From the NCBI GenBank assembly GCA_000310025.1, contig FN648492.1:123932-187931 (forward strand): a stretch of 64,000 bases of DNA, written 5' to 3'. How positions within the stretch are numbered: the first letter of the stretch is position 1; each line of letters begins with the position of its first letter. The translations under genes and the position numbers were made by a program. Source of the DNA: Ectocarpus siliculosus (Eukaryota; Sar; Phaeophyceae; Ectocarpales; Ectocarpaceae). Below the pieces are notes generated by a model. That model ran no database searches and was not told where the DNA came from. It worked only from the letters and a program-made list of their open reading frames with translations. This document shows, in pieces, positions 1 through 12,900 of the stretch.

Positions 1-53
1 ATGACTGAATTCCCCTCTCTCCTCACCCCCCGTTGCCTTCGGTGCACCCAAAG

Positions 54-3000
54 GTGCGGCAGCGGAGGTGCGAGGTGGAGTACATCTCGTTTTCCGCACA
101 CGTGGACTTCGTCCAGAACAAGGGCTTCATCGAAGGGGTGCAGGTGCGGCGACGGCGGCGTCCACGTGATATAGCAAAACGCGACGGAAGAAAAGCGAAA
201 ACCCCGGGCTGTCACACATTGCGCCACGCCTTACCTCTCCCTTTGGTAGTTTCACTAGGAATGGGCTGTACGCCGTATGTACATGTACGCGATGGAATAG
301 GCGTTAACGAAATGGTGCCACATTGTTTATGCCATGATCGATCCTCTTTCCATGGTTAAGCTTCCCATGATTTTAAGTCCTTCAGCGCTCACTCTGTCGC
401 CTACTGAAACTATTGCCGGATTGGTCGCGATTCTGCCTCTCGCGTCTCGTTCGGGCGCACATGTTCGTCTAATATTTCCTTGACGCGAGAGGCCGTGACT
501 TTTGTTGTGCCTTTATTTTTTTGTTTGCTTTCCTCTCTTGGCTTCACGCCCCTAGCCGGCCAACGTTATCCTGGTGCACGGGGAAGAGACGGGCATGCTG
601 AGGCTCAAGACCGAGCTCGAGAAGCAGTTCGCCATGGTGCCCCAGGACGAGCGACCCCTTGTCTTCAACCCCAAGAACTGCGCCGAGGTGTGTATACTCC
701 CGTTACCCGAAGATCGAATCTCGCCGCAACATTCCGACCCACCAAGATAGAATCCCAAAGCACGCACAACACGTCTTCCCGCATCCCTGCCCACCCGGAA
801 CTAAAAACTGAATCAAACAAACGTTGGCAGGTTAAGATCGAGTTTCACCGGGAGACTGTGGCCAAGGCGGTCGGCTCTCTCGCTCGCGACCTGGGCGGCC
901 GCGGGAAGGGTAGCAAGGGTGTCAGCAGGCGGGCGGCGGCCGCGCGACGGCGAGGCGAGGCGTTTGACGTGCAGGGGCTGCTGGTGAACGAGCGCTTCAC
1001 CAAGAGGCTAATGTCTGCGGACGAGCTGGACGAGTACACACTGGTAAGTGAGAGAGGGAGGGGGTGGGTGGGCTGCAGCAGCAGCAGCAGCAGCTTCCTT
1101 TCTTTTGTTAAGGTTTTTCGTGGAAGTTGAAATGCGGCCGGACATCCGGAGAACAGCGGTCGTGGAGAGCTTGAGGCCCGACGATAGGCCTAGACCTCTC
1201 GTTTCATTGCCTGCCCGCCCCTCCTCCCTTTCTGCCCATGCCAACGCCGCCTCTCCGTCTCTCTGGCCATACCTTGTGGTCCAACGTGACCGCTACGTAC
1301 TTTACATAAATACATACAGTACCATCATCCCAGCCGTTTCTTCCCCCCTGGGGACATGCAACACCATGCATGTGTACTTTTGCATAAATACATACAGTAC
1401 CATCATCCCGGCCGTTTCTTCCCCCCCCTTCGGACATGCAAACACCACGTGGTGTGTCTTGTCTGTGCAGCTCAAGGTTGGCGGAATCCGGCAGCGGCTA
1501 TCGGTGCCGTACTTCTCCTCCGCCGAGGCCCTCCGAGCTTTCGTGAGGGAGGTGTTCGCCGACGACAGCATCAAGCAGGAGGAGGGGACCTTCGGCACCA
1601 GGCTCGTCGTTCACGGGGCTGTGGCAGCGACTCTGCCGCCTCCCAGCGCTAAGGACAGGTACAACACCTCCTCCGCCCTCGCGAGTCGGTATTTTTGTTT
1701 TGTTTGTGCGCGCGGGAGTTTGGGTGTACATACATACGTGAACGGAGGGCGCTTGACACATGCATGCTCGCGACAAGTGTATGCAGACGTGGTTTTGTGT
1801 GGGAAGGACGCACGCCGAGACGCTTCGAAACTCAGTCCTCCTGAGCGTTCCGTTGTTTTGATTTGTCACTTCATGCGGCGCGCCTACATATCTGGTGTGC
1901 CCAGGCCACAAAGAATCGCAATGTAATGTTGATCGAGCGACACTCTCCGGCCGACATGTCTTCGAACATTGCCCCCTACTTCTACCACATCCCTCGTGCA
2001 GTCTGCATGGGTAGGCCACTAAAAAATGCCCCCGCATTTTGCTATGCATTTTGCTATGCACCCTCGATCTCAACGTCAAATGGCCGCCTGCCAGGACCAA
2101 GCTTCTTCTGGAGTGGGATGCCAGCCCCGTCAACGACATGCTCGCGGACTCGATGGTGGCGCTCGCGACCCAGGCGCAAACCAGGTACGTTCGTTTCCAC
2201 CCGGTGTTTTTTAATGTTCTCATTTTGTTTTTTGCGCTCACCTCATTTTTCCCGCCACCTCACCTTGTTTCTCGAGGTGGCATAGTTTTCTCTCGTGTGT
2301 GATGCGATGCCTATCTAGCAGCATGCAAAAATAGAAAAATAGTCTCACTTTTATCTCTGAGCATGGCGTGCTGCGCCCGGCCCGCCTCTGCCGTTGACGT
2401 TGCCGCCGAACCTGACTGCAAAACCAGCCCGGCCGGAATTTCGCTCACAACGGGCGGGCACCACCACCACCTCCACCACCACCACCACCACCACCACAAA
2501 CACGGGGATTGTGCTCGAGACAGGGAAGAAGGTGCGCGTGTCAAGGCTACAGGAGGCATGGGTGTAGATGAAGGAGGTGTTGCTGCGACGTTGTCCTCGA
2601 AGGTGAAGACTGAGGTGGGAGAGGAAGGAGGCCCACCAGCGTTGGGAGGGAGAGGGACTGGTGTCGCTGGTGCCAGAGCAGTCAAGACGGAAAGTTCGTC
2701 GGCGGCGGGGGAGGGAGCGGCGGCAGGGGATCGAGAGAGGACCAAATCACCGTCAGGCAGTGTTGCTGGCCGGGCGGGAGACGAAGCCAGAGCCTCTGCT
2801 TCGGTTCATACGGCAAAACCTACCGCGGCGGCACCTCGCCGCGGCGATGGTGCTGCCGGAGAAGACCAGGAGGGCAGCGACTGGTCGTCGATGCTCGCGG
2901 CAGCGCTGCTGCTAATACGCCATGCGATGCAAGACACTTTCGGGAAGGGGGCGGTAACCGTGACTTCGAAGCACAAGAAGAAGCCGGCACCGCCGCCGGC

Positions 3001-3253
3001 CGCGGCCGGGAAGCAGGCTTCGCCCGACAAGCCGTTGTCGGCGGAAATAAAGATCGACACGGATGGTGCAGTCGCTCGGTTGCAAGTGTACGTGGTACCG
3101 CCTGCGAGCACCGCCGTGTCCGGGTCCGGGGAGAGCGGAGGCGGAGGGTCGGCTGGGTGGCGATGCGAGGTGGTGGAGTGCACGAGAGATTCCCTTGGGA
3201 GCCAGATCTCGATGCTCGTCGAACGGCTAAGGGCGGCTGTTTCGAGGAGCTGA
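54..3253 (+). CDS. CPSF3: CPSF73 (CPSF subunit 3), C-terminal part, 5' partial
   Basis: This is the 3'-end-processing endonuclease of pre-mRNA cleavage and polyadenylation, a nuclear CPSF subunit. I read exons 54-143, 556-687, 831-1043, 1471-1658, 2095-2184 and 2362-3253 (stop TGA at 3251); all phases agree. Conserved stretches in order are EVEYISFSAHVDF, ANVILVHGEETGMLRLK, LLVNERFTKRL, LLLEWDASPVNDMLADSM, and the C-terminal domain with AMQDTFGKGAVTV and WRCEVVECTRDSLGSQI. These align in order with the end of the beta-CASP region and the C-terminal domain of CPSF73. The metallo-beta-lactamase part lies before the window. The last exon carries an insertion absent from animal CPSF73: a His tract (about 2460-2500), then a Gly/Ala-rich stretch with two VKTE motifs. 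The start of exon 6 is the least certain border (acceptor ctctgag, phase 2). Identification is firm; exon 6 start is inferred. Confidence 0.93.
1304..1447. repeat. Two-copy direct repeat in CPSF3 intron 4
   Basis: A segment of about 65 bp beginning acataaatacatacagtacc is repeated with a 78-bp period (cataaata at 1305 and 1383). The copies are nearly identical and lie within the intron before the 1471 exon. Confidence 0.85.
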
Positions 3254-3811
3254 GCCGATTGGTTACAAGGGCGTAACCAGTTAGTCGGGTGGATGCTTGG
3301 CGGCACGAGGACGGCGCGCGCAGTTGTTGGATGCGTTTGGCGATAGTCCGGTTTGTTGCGCTGGTTGTTGTTGGCTTGCAGGGAGAGAAATGCATTCTGC
3401 GAGTGTTGTTGATTATCCGGCAGGTGTGCCTTACATGCGACACTACGAGCCTGGCCCGGCTTATATTAACGGCACTGCTGCAGCCCTGTTCTTTAGGCAG
3501 CTTTGATGCGTTGTGCACGTCGCAGAAGAGGCCGGCACGCGGGATATACGCTGAAAGAGGGACGGTCTTGCTGAGCAACGGTGTCGTTCTTACTTGTTCG
3601 TGCGTTCTCGCCATGGGTGTTGAAAAGGTAGCTTTCTTCCTGGTAGTGACCGTTCATGCTGATCAAGAGTCTGCCATGGAAACGACGTAACGGGGTTGCA
3701 GTCGGAAGACTGACTGTACAGAACCTGGTGTCATAATGGAATATTAGGTCTGAGAATTTCGGCAACAGAAACTGAACCCCTACTGTAAACGGGGCTTCAG
3801 AACATTTGCTT
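3254..3811. other. 3' flank of CPSF3, no gene seen
   Basis: This holds the CPSF3 3' UTR and spacer. The reading frames here are short and show no domain or splice structure. Confidence 0.5.
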
Positions 3812-4448
3812 TGAACGAGAGTGTGAATCTGGTCGCCGTAAACCGTCAATGGAAGTTTAAATATCTTGGAATCGCGTCGTCTGGAGCTCCAGAGCGTGAA
3901 ATACATAACTGGCAACGAGTATTTTGTCCCAAACAGTACACGGATTCCCTTGTCTTGCAACATCAAGCGAAATCATTATTGCTCTTTTCCCTAATTGTGT
4001 AGTACACTCGACGACATGCATCACTTCCAGCAACGACAAATAGTTGGAATGGTCTTGCTTCTAAATTACACGAGGGACATGTTTAGCGGCACCGAACTCG
4101 GTGGGAATGTGTGGGGATCGGTGTCATTTTCCCACGTTGCACGACTCTACGGGAGGCCGCCTTGGTACAACCTTTTCTGTGGCTTTGGCCCCGCGAGAGG
4201 TGCGGGTCCAACAGCGCCGTGAGTTTCAACAACGACGTCAACGTCCACCGCAGCTATCGACTGGAGTCTTGTGTCGCCCTGTTGAACGCGCGCCACGAAA
4301 GGCAAGTCACTACCACCGGGATGCATGTTTCCCAACACGCAAGCGTGACCGGAGAAGAATCGTGTAGACCTCAGCTGGTGGTTTTGTGGAAGGAGTCGGA
4401 AGCATCTCGGCGAAGGCGAACCGAGATGGAATTATTTCCATTAATTTC

Positions 4449-4521
<73 letters not shown>

Positions 4522-6361
4522 ACTCTTTCTCTCCCTCTCTCTCTCCCTCTCTCTCTCTCCCTCCCACTCTGTGCCGTAACTTATGGCAGAACCCAGGAAA
4601 TTTCCCTATAAAGTAATCACATTCACCGTAGACAAGTACTCAACAGATACATATCGTGCCACGCAATCCATCACCCCCCCTGCTCGTATCCATCGTCACG
4701 ATACGGCAAGTCCGGCAAACGCACCCTAACTCCGACGAAATCTCCCCGCCAAGAATCGACGAAAACCGATGTCCCACCGACTAGAATTTATCCAAAACTT
4801 CCGAATTGAATGTGAATCGTTCGAACCCCCTCCCAATCTCTCTCACCCTCTCCCTCATACTCTTCTCTCTGTCTCCTCCCCCGTCTCTCTCCCTCCCTCC
4901 CTCTCCCTCCCTCGGTATAAGACACCCAATCTCCGGCATCCCTTTACCGGAGTATTCCATGCCAGTTTCGCAACTCACGGCCTCTCGCCCCCGCCGCACG
5001 CCGACACACGAAAGTACACCCGGCCTCGTGCTGAACCCCAGAAAATGGAACACAGAGAAAATACAAAAGCAGCTGCGAGTAGTGCGTTTGCGATCATCCG
5101 TGTCGAGCCGCTCTGCGTCAACGAACAATATGGTCGCACCCTGTTCACTCTCGACCCTCCCAACAGGTGTCGTCCACACCAGCAAGGTCACCAGACCGGT
5201 CGCGACCGCTTCAAGCCATCACCCGTACATTTTGCTCCCTTCCCTCCTTTTTCTTTTTCATTTTTTCGTTTTTCTTTGCTCTTGCGATTTTTCTCCTTTT
5301 CTAGGTTTCTTCTTTGTCGGGCTCTCGCTTCTCCCTCGCTCCCTCCCTCCCTCCCTCTCAATCTTCACTGAAACCCTCAAAACCCGACATGCAGATCACA
5401 ATCCCAACACCCGTCTCGACGTTCATTTCACTCCTTAGGGTATCGCTGCTCGTCGCTTCTGGTGCTTCGTCTCGTCAGCCCGCCGGGCAACCCTCGGTAG
5501 TCTTCGTGCATGTCATGTTCGCTACATACATCCTTCTTCCGCCCCTTTTTCTGTTCTTTTTGTCCCCTCGTTTTTCCTTTTTCTTCACTTTTCGACGTTT
5601 CCCTTTTTCTTTCTTTTCCACTTTTTGGGGTCTTCGCATCGGCCTCTCTTTTTCTTTGCCCAGATTCTCAATCTCTCCGTCCCAATCCTTCCCTGAAACC
5701 CTCGATACTCCACATTGTTCCATCTTCCGAACACCCACTCAACACTGAGGGTTTCACCGAACAACACCATTTTGGTGCGCGCCATTCGCGTCATCTCGTT
5801 GCGGCAGCCTTTTCGCGATTGCTTTTGTCTTCACGAACAGGCGGTCACAATCTCCGCTGAGCAACTTCCAGCATTTCAATGGTCAAGCTGACGCAGGAAA
5901 AGCTCCCAAGTGCATTTTCCGAAAAATCGAAAGAGAATGAAAGCACGCGGACAAACGAAACACAGCAGTCGCGATAAGACATCATCCCAGACAAACGCCA
6001 CCAACAAGTCCGACTTCGCAGCAAGCAACTCGCCACCGAACAAAGGTGATCGATAGAGAGATCGATCCACAGAGCCCACCGCTCCCGCTCGACACGCGAG
6101 ACCAACTAAAAATGATGAAATATAAAACAAAAGTATCACGTACATATTTTTTCTTGTTTTCTTCTTTTCCCTTTTTGTTTCTTTTCCTTCTTTTTTTCCT
6201 TTTTCTATTATTTTCGGGCTCTCGCCTCTCTCGTTCTTCCCTCCGCCTCTACCATTTTGCCGTCACGCCGGGACCGTCGGAACAGCAAAGAAAAAAGACA
6301 GGCATCCTCTAGTCTAACCAATGGCCCTCTATTTCCACCGCTTGAACCAAGTCCGCCTCTC
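3812..6361 (+). repeat. Dispersed repeat family, copy 1 (inverted relative to 41555-44709)
   Basis: The sequence from about 3812 (gagagtgtgaatctgg) to about 6361 is matched in reverse complement by 44709 down to 41555. Shared landmarks in order are the start near ctggagctccagagcgtgaa, a (CT)n tract, the cggtataagacacccaatct block, the cgacacgcgagaccaacta block and the aggcatcctctagtct block. Similarity is high but interrupted by indels. I see no conserved ORF, terminal inverted repeat or LTR, so it is probably a non-autonomous transposable element of unknown class. The pyrimidine bias gives long meaningless Ser/Leu/Pro or Arg/Glu reading frames. Confidence 0.8.
4453..4562. repeat. (CT)n microsatellite
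   Basis: A nearly pure CT run followed by degenerate CCCTCT units. It lies inside repeat copy 1 and matches the (GA)n run at 44114-44183 in copy 2. Confidence 0.97.
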
Positions 6362-6585
6362 TCTACAGTACCGTTTCCTTTTTATTTTTTCTCTTTTTTT
6401 CTCTGATCATGTGATGCTGATTTCTATTGACTTGCGGATCCCTCGGGGCCAGTTTTTTTGAGGGTACCTTTTTAGGGTCAGTTAACCTGTGACCACGGGA
6501 ATCGACCGCGTCGTGTGTTGGATCAGTACGAACATACGAAGGTACTACTGGGTAGACAGAGATCGGAACGGTTTTTAAGGTGAAG

Positions 6586-6627
<42 letters not shown>

Positions 6628-6992
6628 CGTCATTGATGACCAGCATCAACTCAGCACTCTGATCGGTACAGCTTATGCCCTTGGTGGTGTATCTGTAGCT
6701 CTTAATTACACCGTATGCTTTACAGCAGCCCTTGGTCATCATGTATGTGTCTCTGCTAAGATGACGCCGGTCCTTGGCTATACTGTCCATAGGCTACATT
6801 GGTCGGTCTAGTCGACTACAGTATGCACGCAAAATAAATACTGACAGTTTCCCGAATCAAGAATAACGCCTCGCGAACTAGACTGAAACCCATTCTCATC
6901 GTATATGACCAGCCACACACACACAGAAGCAACAGCTTCGTCGTGAGTGCCTCGCTGCTTCGGTCTCCAACTCGGGATCTTCAGTAGTCAAG
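6362..6992. other. Spacer upstream of the kinase-like gene, with (CAA)n run
   Basis: Non-coding spacer containing a (CAA)n microsatellite at about 6586-6627. The last 100 bp presumably hold the promoter and 5' UTR of the gene starting at 6993. I see no clear TATA element. Confidence 0.5.
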
Positions 6993-9900
6993 ATGGATAG
7001 GATGTCTGTGGCAAAGGTCAATGAACTAATTCGTGGCAGGTTTTCGGACAAGCCTGCGGGCGAGGGTGGGCAGGGCTGGTACCGTCCTGACCTGCTGAGC
7101 CAGGGGAAAATGGAGTACACGGCCGGCGGGAGCTTCGCCCGCATCGCTGTTTTCAAGGATATCGGTACTAGGGAGGTAAGGCATGAGACACTCACGAAGG
7201 AGGTGGGGTTTTACAAAAGTTTGAGGTTTGAGGGTGCCACCTGCACGCCTTTCCTCAGTTCGGGTCAAAATGTCGACGACGCCAACAGCCTTGTTTTCGT
7301 TTTGTGCGTTTCGGCGAGACGGGCGAGAGGAGTTGATTGAGATCTTGGGCAGATGCAGGGTGCAGCAAGCAGTTGACGACCTGCACACAGCAGCCGAGGC
7401 AACCGTCGAGGGTGCTCGATCTGTAGGTGCCCGATCGCAGACCGGTACCCCCACCGCCGCCGGCAAGAGTGCAAGTCTAGCCATCAACCACCCCGTGTAG
7501 CTTTTTATTCAACCAACAATCTGCGCCACATTTCGCGGATTTTTTCAAGTAATATCGTACTCAACCCTGTCCGTACTGCAGGACTACATGCATACATGCA
7601 CAATGACCTGAAAGTGAGCCAGCAGATACGCATATTGCATGCATAGATACAAGTGGCTGAGAATTTCTAACCGGCGTGGTGAGAACCCCCGGCAGAATTC
7701 TGGGCATTGTATTTGGAAAAATAAAATATGCGTATGATACATACGTGCACAGGGAGAATATCAGAGCTTGTAGTCTAGTGTATGCTTGCAGCACGCAGGT
7801 GGCGCCAGATGAAGCTGCTGTATCTGGGGCGCAAGTGTGTGTGTTACGACACAGGGCGGGGTAACGAGCCGCGCGGTAGCCAACTCAATATCTTGCAGTA
7901 GTCTATCTGCGATAGTGTTTTTTGCGGTGGCGAGTGCACCCGACCGTTGAATATTGAATCCGAGCCATCATCAACAACAACAACAACAACATTACAAGAG
8001 GTTCTTACTACTCTGTGCAACGCACGGACGGCCGTTGGGATTCGTGCGCATACAGCAGTAGTCTTAACGTGCATGACACAAGATACCACACCCTGGACCA
8101 ACTTCCATAGCTCGGTTGCTCCACACCACAAAGAGGGGCGGTGCCGAAAATGGTGGTGTGGGAACCGCCTCGTCAAGAGCTTTACGAACACGTCTCGCTG
8201 GGTTTACGCATCCTGTTCGTCGTGGAATAATCGAGCTTAAAATAATCCATGCAGGGAGTGTGGTATCTTCTGTCACCGACGCTGTCACCGACGGTACAGC
8301 AGTATACCGATGTGCCAGATGCATATGCACACGTGCGTTCCATATCGGAGGTGACCCCTCCCCGTACACCGAAGCAACAGCAATAACAAATGTATCCGCC
8401 ACGAGCTGTGTCCATGCTTTGTCTTGTATGGTGATTGATACAGACCAGGATCTACAGTAGTAGGACGCTCAGAAATTGCGAGCGCGAGAGTGTGGGACAG
8501 CCCGAAAACAAAAAACCGCGTTTGCTGGGATCAGTCGTATATTTTTTCCGCTTTGGGCAAGGTTGGGTTTTACTGATGATCACTCTCCACACACCTAAGC
8601 AACAACAATGACAATGACATCCGCCACTTGCTCTGTGTATGGCTCCCTACCCCCGCCAGTGCTGTCTTGCCACTCCGGGCGGTGTTGCGTGTTTCGCTGA
8701 GCGTTCCTCTGTTTCTCCTGGTGTGAACCAAGCAACCGCGTGTGTCTGTTGGGTGGGAGATCTACGATCTTGGCTTGCATTTTCTCTACAACTCCGCGGG
8801 GGTCGGGGTGAAAATCTCCTATGATTTTTGGGTACAGATACCGGTGAAGCACCGCCATCTGCTGTCGGAGCACGACCAAACCGGTGTGAAGGGCGCCCTA
8901 TTTTTCTTGTTCTCCACAAGCCAACAAATCGTCAATCGGTGCTCTATAGTCCTCGTGCTGGTCGAAAAGGATGGAAAATTCAGTCGGTCGTTCATTGAAA
9001 CTTGGTCCCATGATAGATAGAGCCTGTTTTTTCCCTCCTCGGTCGTAGGGAAAAGAACGGTCGCGCTTCGCGCTCCGCGGCTCATTAAAATTTTACGTGT
9101 ATCGCGATCCTGTCCGATCACGATCCCTTATTGTCAATCCGGCAACCTCAGCCGGTGCCTGTTTATGTTTGTATTTACGGGGTGCTACTGCTGTCTTTGG
9201 TGTCCAGATTTAGGGACTCGTCAAAAGTCATCCTTGTACGGTGGTTGTAAGATATGCTGTGGTAGGTAATTTTGCAATTTTCGGACGGTCGAACAGCTTT
9301 GGAATTGTACCAATATTTGCTTTCCTTCGCAGTTTAAAGCCCACTTCGCCCGAGCCGCAGTATAATAGCAGTAGTAGAAGCAAGTGAGGAATGTAGCTCG
9401 TGTTGTAGGAACGTATGGTGACTGGGAAAACGAAAAAAATGATCAGGAGCTTCTCCTTTGTCTAGGGTTTTAGGGTTTTCTGACCGCAAGCCGCGGGATT
9501 TGTCGTGTCGGCCTCGTTTCAATGGACGAAACCTAACGTACTCCACGAAAAACAAATCATGGAGACCCGGTCATTTTGTCACGGACAACCGTAGTGTTCT
9601 CCGCGGTGTTCTTCGACGGTGCACCGCCGCCAAGGCCGCGGTTCGCGCGGTTTTTGTCACGGGTAGAAAAAACCGCACCGTAAAAAAAAACGTGCGACGG
9701 TGAACCGCACCGCACTGCACCGTCAAATTTCGAGATGAAAAAAACCGCGCCGCACCGCACCGTCGAATTTGGAGATGGTCAAAACCGCACCGCACCGCAC
9801 CGCACCGCACCGTGATATGATAAAACCGCACCGCACCGCACTGTCAAATATCGAGATGAAAAAAAACGCACCGCACCGCGCCGTGACCATGTCAAGATAC

Positions 9901-12900
9901 AAAAACCACACCGCGGTGCGGTTCCACACCGTGAACATCCCTGGATTTTTCGCTTCAGTGGCGGGACTGTCGCCATAATAAATAGGACGAAAACACACAC
10001 ATACACATACATTCGGAGACAGTTTACCTTCGAGCTAGCTCGCTTTCTGTCGATGCGAACTCGCGATGTGTTCAAACGTCATGGGCTACTGATCGACCAA
10101 CTTCCACCAGGGCCAATCGGTTGGGATCTCTGCGACAACGATAGTATTGAGGGGAATTATTTTGGGAGTGACGGAGACGAAGGAAAGGGAAAGGGAAGAA
10201 AGGAGGACGAAAACGACGGTGGAGGAGGAAAACATGGAGGAGTGGAAGAGAGCAAAGGGTTTGAGCCAGATGACCTTCCCCAAAACAAAAAACGCAGGGC
10301 TAGGGAAGAGCTGGCAAGAGATTGTCGTCAAATGAGGATCAGAATGGTGGTAGCGACAACAAGGAAGATAATGGTGAAAGCACTCCTAAACGAACTCGAG
10401 TACAAGGTAATAGCCTTGGTAGACGCGTGCAGTTTTCTTCTATTGCCACCGTTTCTGTCTTTGATCCGAAGGATAGTTTAGCCTCCCCCATGCTGCCCCC
10501 TCACGGGGTCCCAGTTCATGCCCGATTTTGCCCGATTTTGCGGAATTCCCGAGCTAATAATGTTGATCAAATGGAGGCCTGCAGTCGGGTTAGGGGCCGA
10601 ATACACCAAGATGGACCCAAATCCCCAAATTGGAGTTTAAAGAACTCTCATAGGAATGAGTATACCGTTACCACACGCTACGGTCGACCCACCACAAGAC
10701 TCTCCAAAACATCGAGACAACAACATTTTTAGTACACCCTTGCTCCTTGAATCATTGCATTTTGCCTAGTTTGCGGCAAACCCGTATGTTTCGCTTGTGC
10801 CATGCTCTCACACACTCCACAAGAACTTGCGCTCATTTCGTGGCATTGTGCTGGCATCACTACGAACGTGTAGCTGCCGATAAACTAAAGCGGGCAAGTA
10901 TCTGTTTCGACTTTCCTCCTTGAACACGACCATCTCACTCTTGTGCCGGATCAAAACCTTCTCGAGTCCGGACTGCCATTATTTTACCGCCACTCAGGCG
11001 AACGCAACACGCAGACGCAGATGCCCATTTGCAACGGTTTTCTCAGCCTCTCGCCCACCTTGGGGAACGCTGTGCGGTGCGGTGACCGTTACAGGGAATG
11101 TGCGTGAAAGTTACGAGGATGGCCAGGACCGACCCGAGCTCGACCGTGAAGCAAAAGTGCCAGGACATGTATCGCAACGAGGTCGGAGCCTTCGTTCGCA
11201 CCACTGCGGCTTCCATCCAGGGCGTCGCGAAGCTGATCGCGATCTGCCCTTTGTTCGGCCCGAACAACGCGATCATTTTGGAGTACTGCGGACCGTGAGT
11301 TGTACCGGTGATGCGCATAGCTCTGCAGTCTCTCAACCCTTTTCTTCGGACTCCCCCCTCGCTCAGGTAAAAAAATGCCATGTTGTACTACTGTAGGTCG
11401 TGTTGTCTCACGCCGAACAACGGCGCCCAAAATGTCTGACATCATGCTCCGCCTGCCTTTACCTCTCAACGATCAGGATCATGCTCTCCAAGGTGGTGCT
11501 GAAGGACCCTAAGGCTTTGGCGGCGCTAGACCTCCAGGAGGTCTCCATGGCCGACAAGACTGACATCATGGGTCAGGTGAGACACACAGCGCTCGAACTC
11601 GCTCTTCCGTGTACCTGCCCTGAGGATGCAGAGCTGTCACACGAAACCCGGTGGCGTTCAAGCAGATTCGGTGATGAAACTATGCGTCGGCACAACAAGG
11701 TCTGGAAACTGTTTGCACACAGTAGCGAAAGGCCTTGCCTTGCTCCTCGTTGTTTTGGGTAGACCCGTCCGTGACGCTTCGAAGCTGAACATTACTGACC
11801 TTTTCTCCCCGGCATTTTGGTCGTGGACCCAGCGGAGATCTGGAAGGGGATGTTCTGTACTCGTATGCATGCCTACGGGTGTATTTGTGATTATCGCCAG
11901 CTGGCATCGCTGATGCTTCGGTGTATAGGCCTAAGCAGACTCAAAAAACAAGTCTGCTTTCCAACAAGTTTTCCTCAACACCCACTCTGCGAAGACTTCC
12001 AACATATTCCTTCGATTGGAACATTTTCTCGAACGGGTATTTGCTTCATGCGATTGCGACAAACTTTTTTCCACCCGAAACGTTTTGAGCAGTTTCTCTC
12101 CTAGTGTTAGTAGGCGTGAGACTCGACTGGAACTACCATCAAGAGAGCTACAGCTCGCCGTGAACCGTTCGTGTAAATGTAGTTCAAGTGGCACCCATAC
12201 CTCGATCTACCACGCGTAGTCATTGCATCCGGTTTTTGCGAGACTGTTCTCACTTCGCTCATCTCGTATCCCGCCAGACGAGAACACATTGACCTACTTG
12301 TCTTGCCGACGAACACATGGCTATCTGTACACCGCAAATGTACTCGGCCACTGTTTCCTTCGGCTTCTTGATCAAAGTCTGTCCCCTGCTACAACTCAGG
12401 CTGCACACATGAGCATGCTCCCCGTGGCTTGTCCAGGTTTTCCGTAGTTGTTCCCAGTCGCGAGTTTTGCTCAGTGTCTGTGGCAGGGTTTTGCTCGTCA
12501 ACCCCGACCCTCAACAGATAAGACGAAGACCGACATACGTCCAGATATGTTTCCCTTCGCAAGTCTGCATGATTTGAATGAAACCTGCCCCAGACAATCG
12601 GGTAGAACCCCCGCACGAAACGTGTCTTAGATTTTTTCCCCCTTTCGGAACTCAATTTTCAACGTGACCAGGCAATCGGGTAGGATCCACGCACCACCAT
12701 TATTAGTGGGGGTGGAGACAACCCCGATCCTCAGTTCGGACACCCCCGCGCCCCCGTTGTCTACTGACGTTGCTCGTTTTTTTTTCATCTCTCGCCTCTC
12801 TCGTGAATAAATGTATCAGCTATTTAATGCGATGTTAGGCCTGAATTCGATTGGTGTGGGACACAACGACGTGAACCCGCCCAACGTCATGTTGGAGCGG

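Larger units (their letters stand above)
7176..11094 (+). other. Intron 1 of the kinase-like gene (3.9 kb)
   Basis: It begins GTAAGG and ends TTACAG, joining phase 0 to phase 0 between IGTRE and GMCVK. It contains the ACCGC-rich repeat at 9690-9925 and an unrecognised broken ORF at 10053-10732. An additional small exon cannot be excluded, but none is needed for the kinase fold. Confidence 0.65.
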
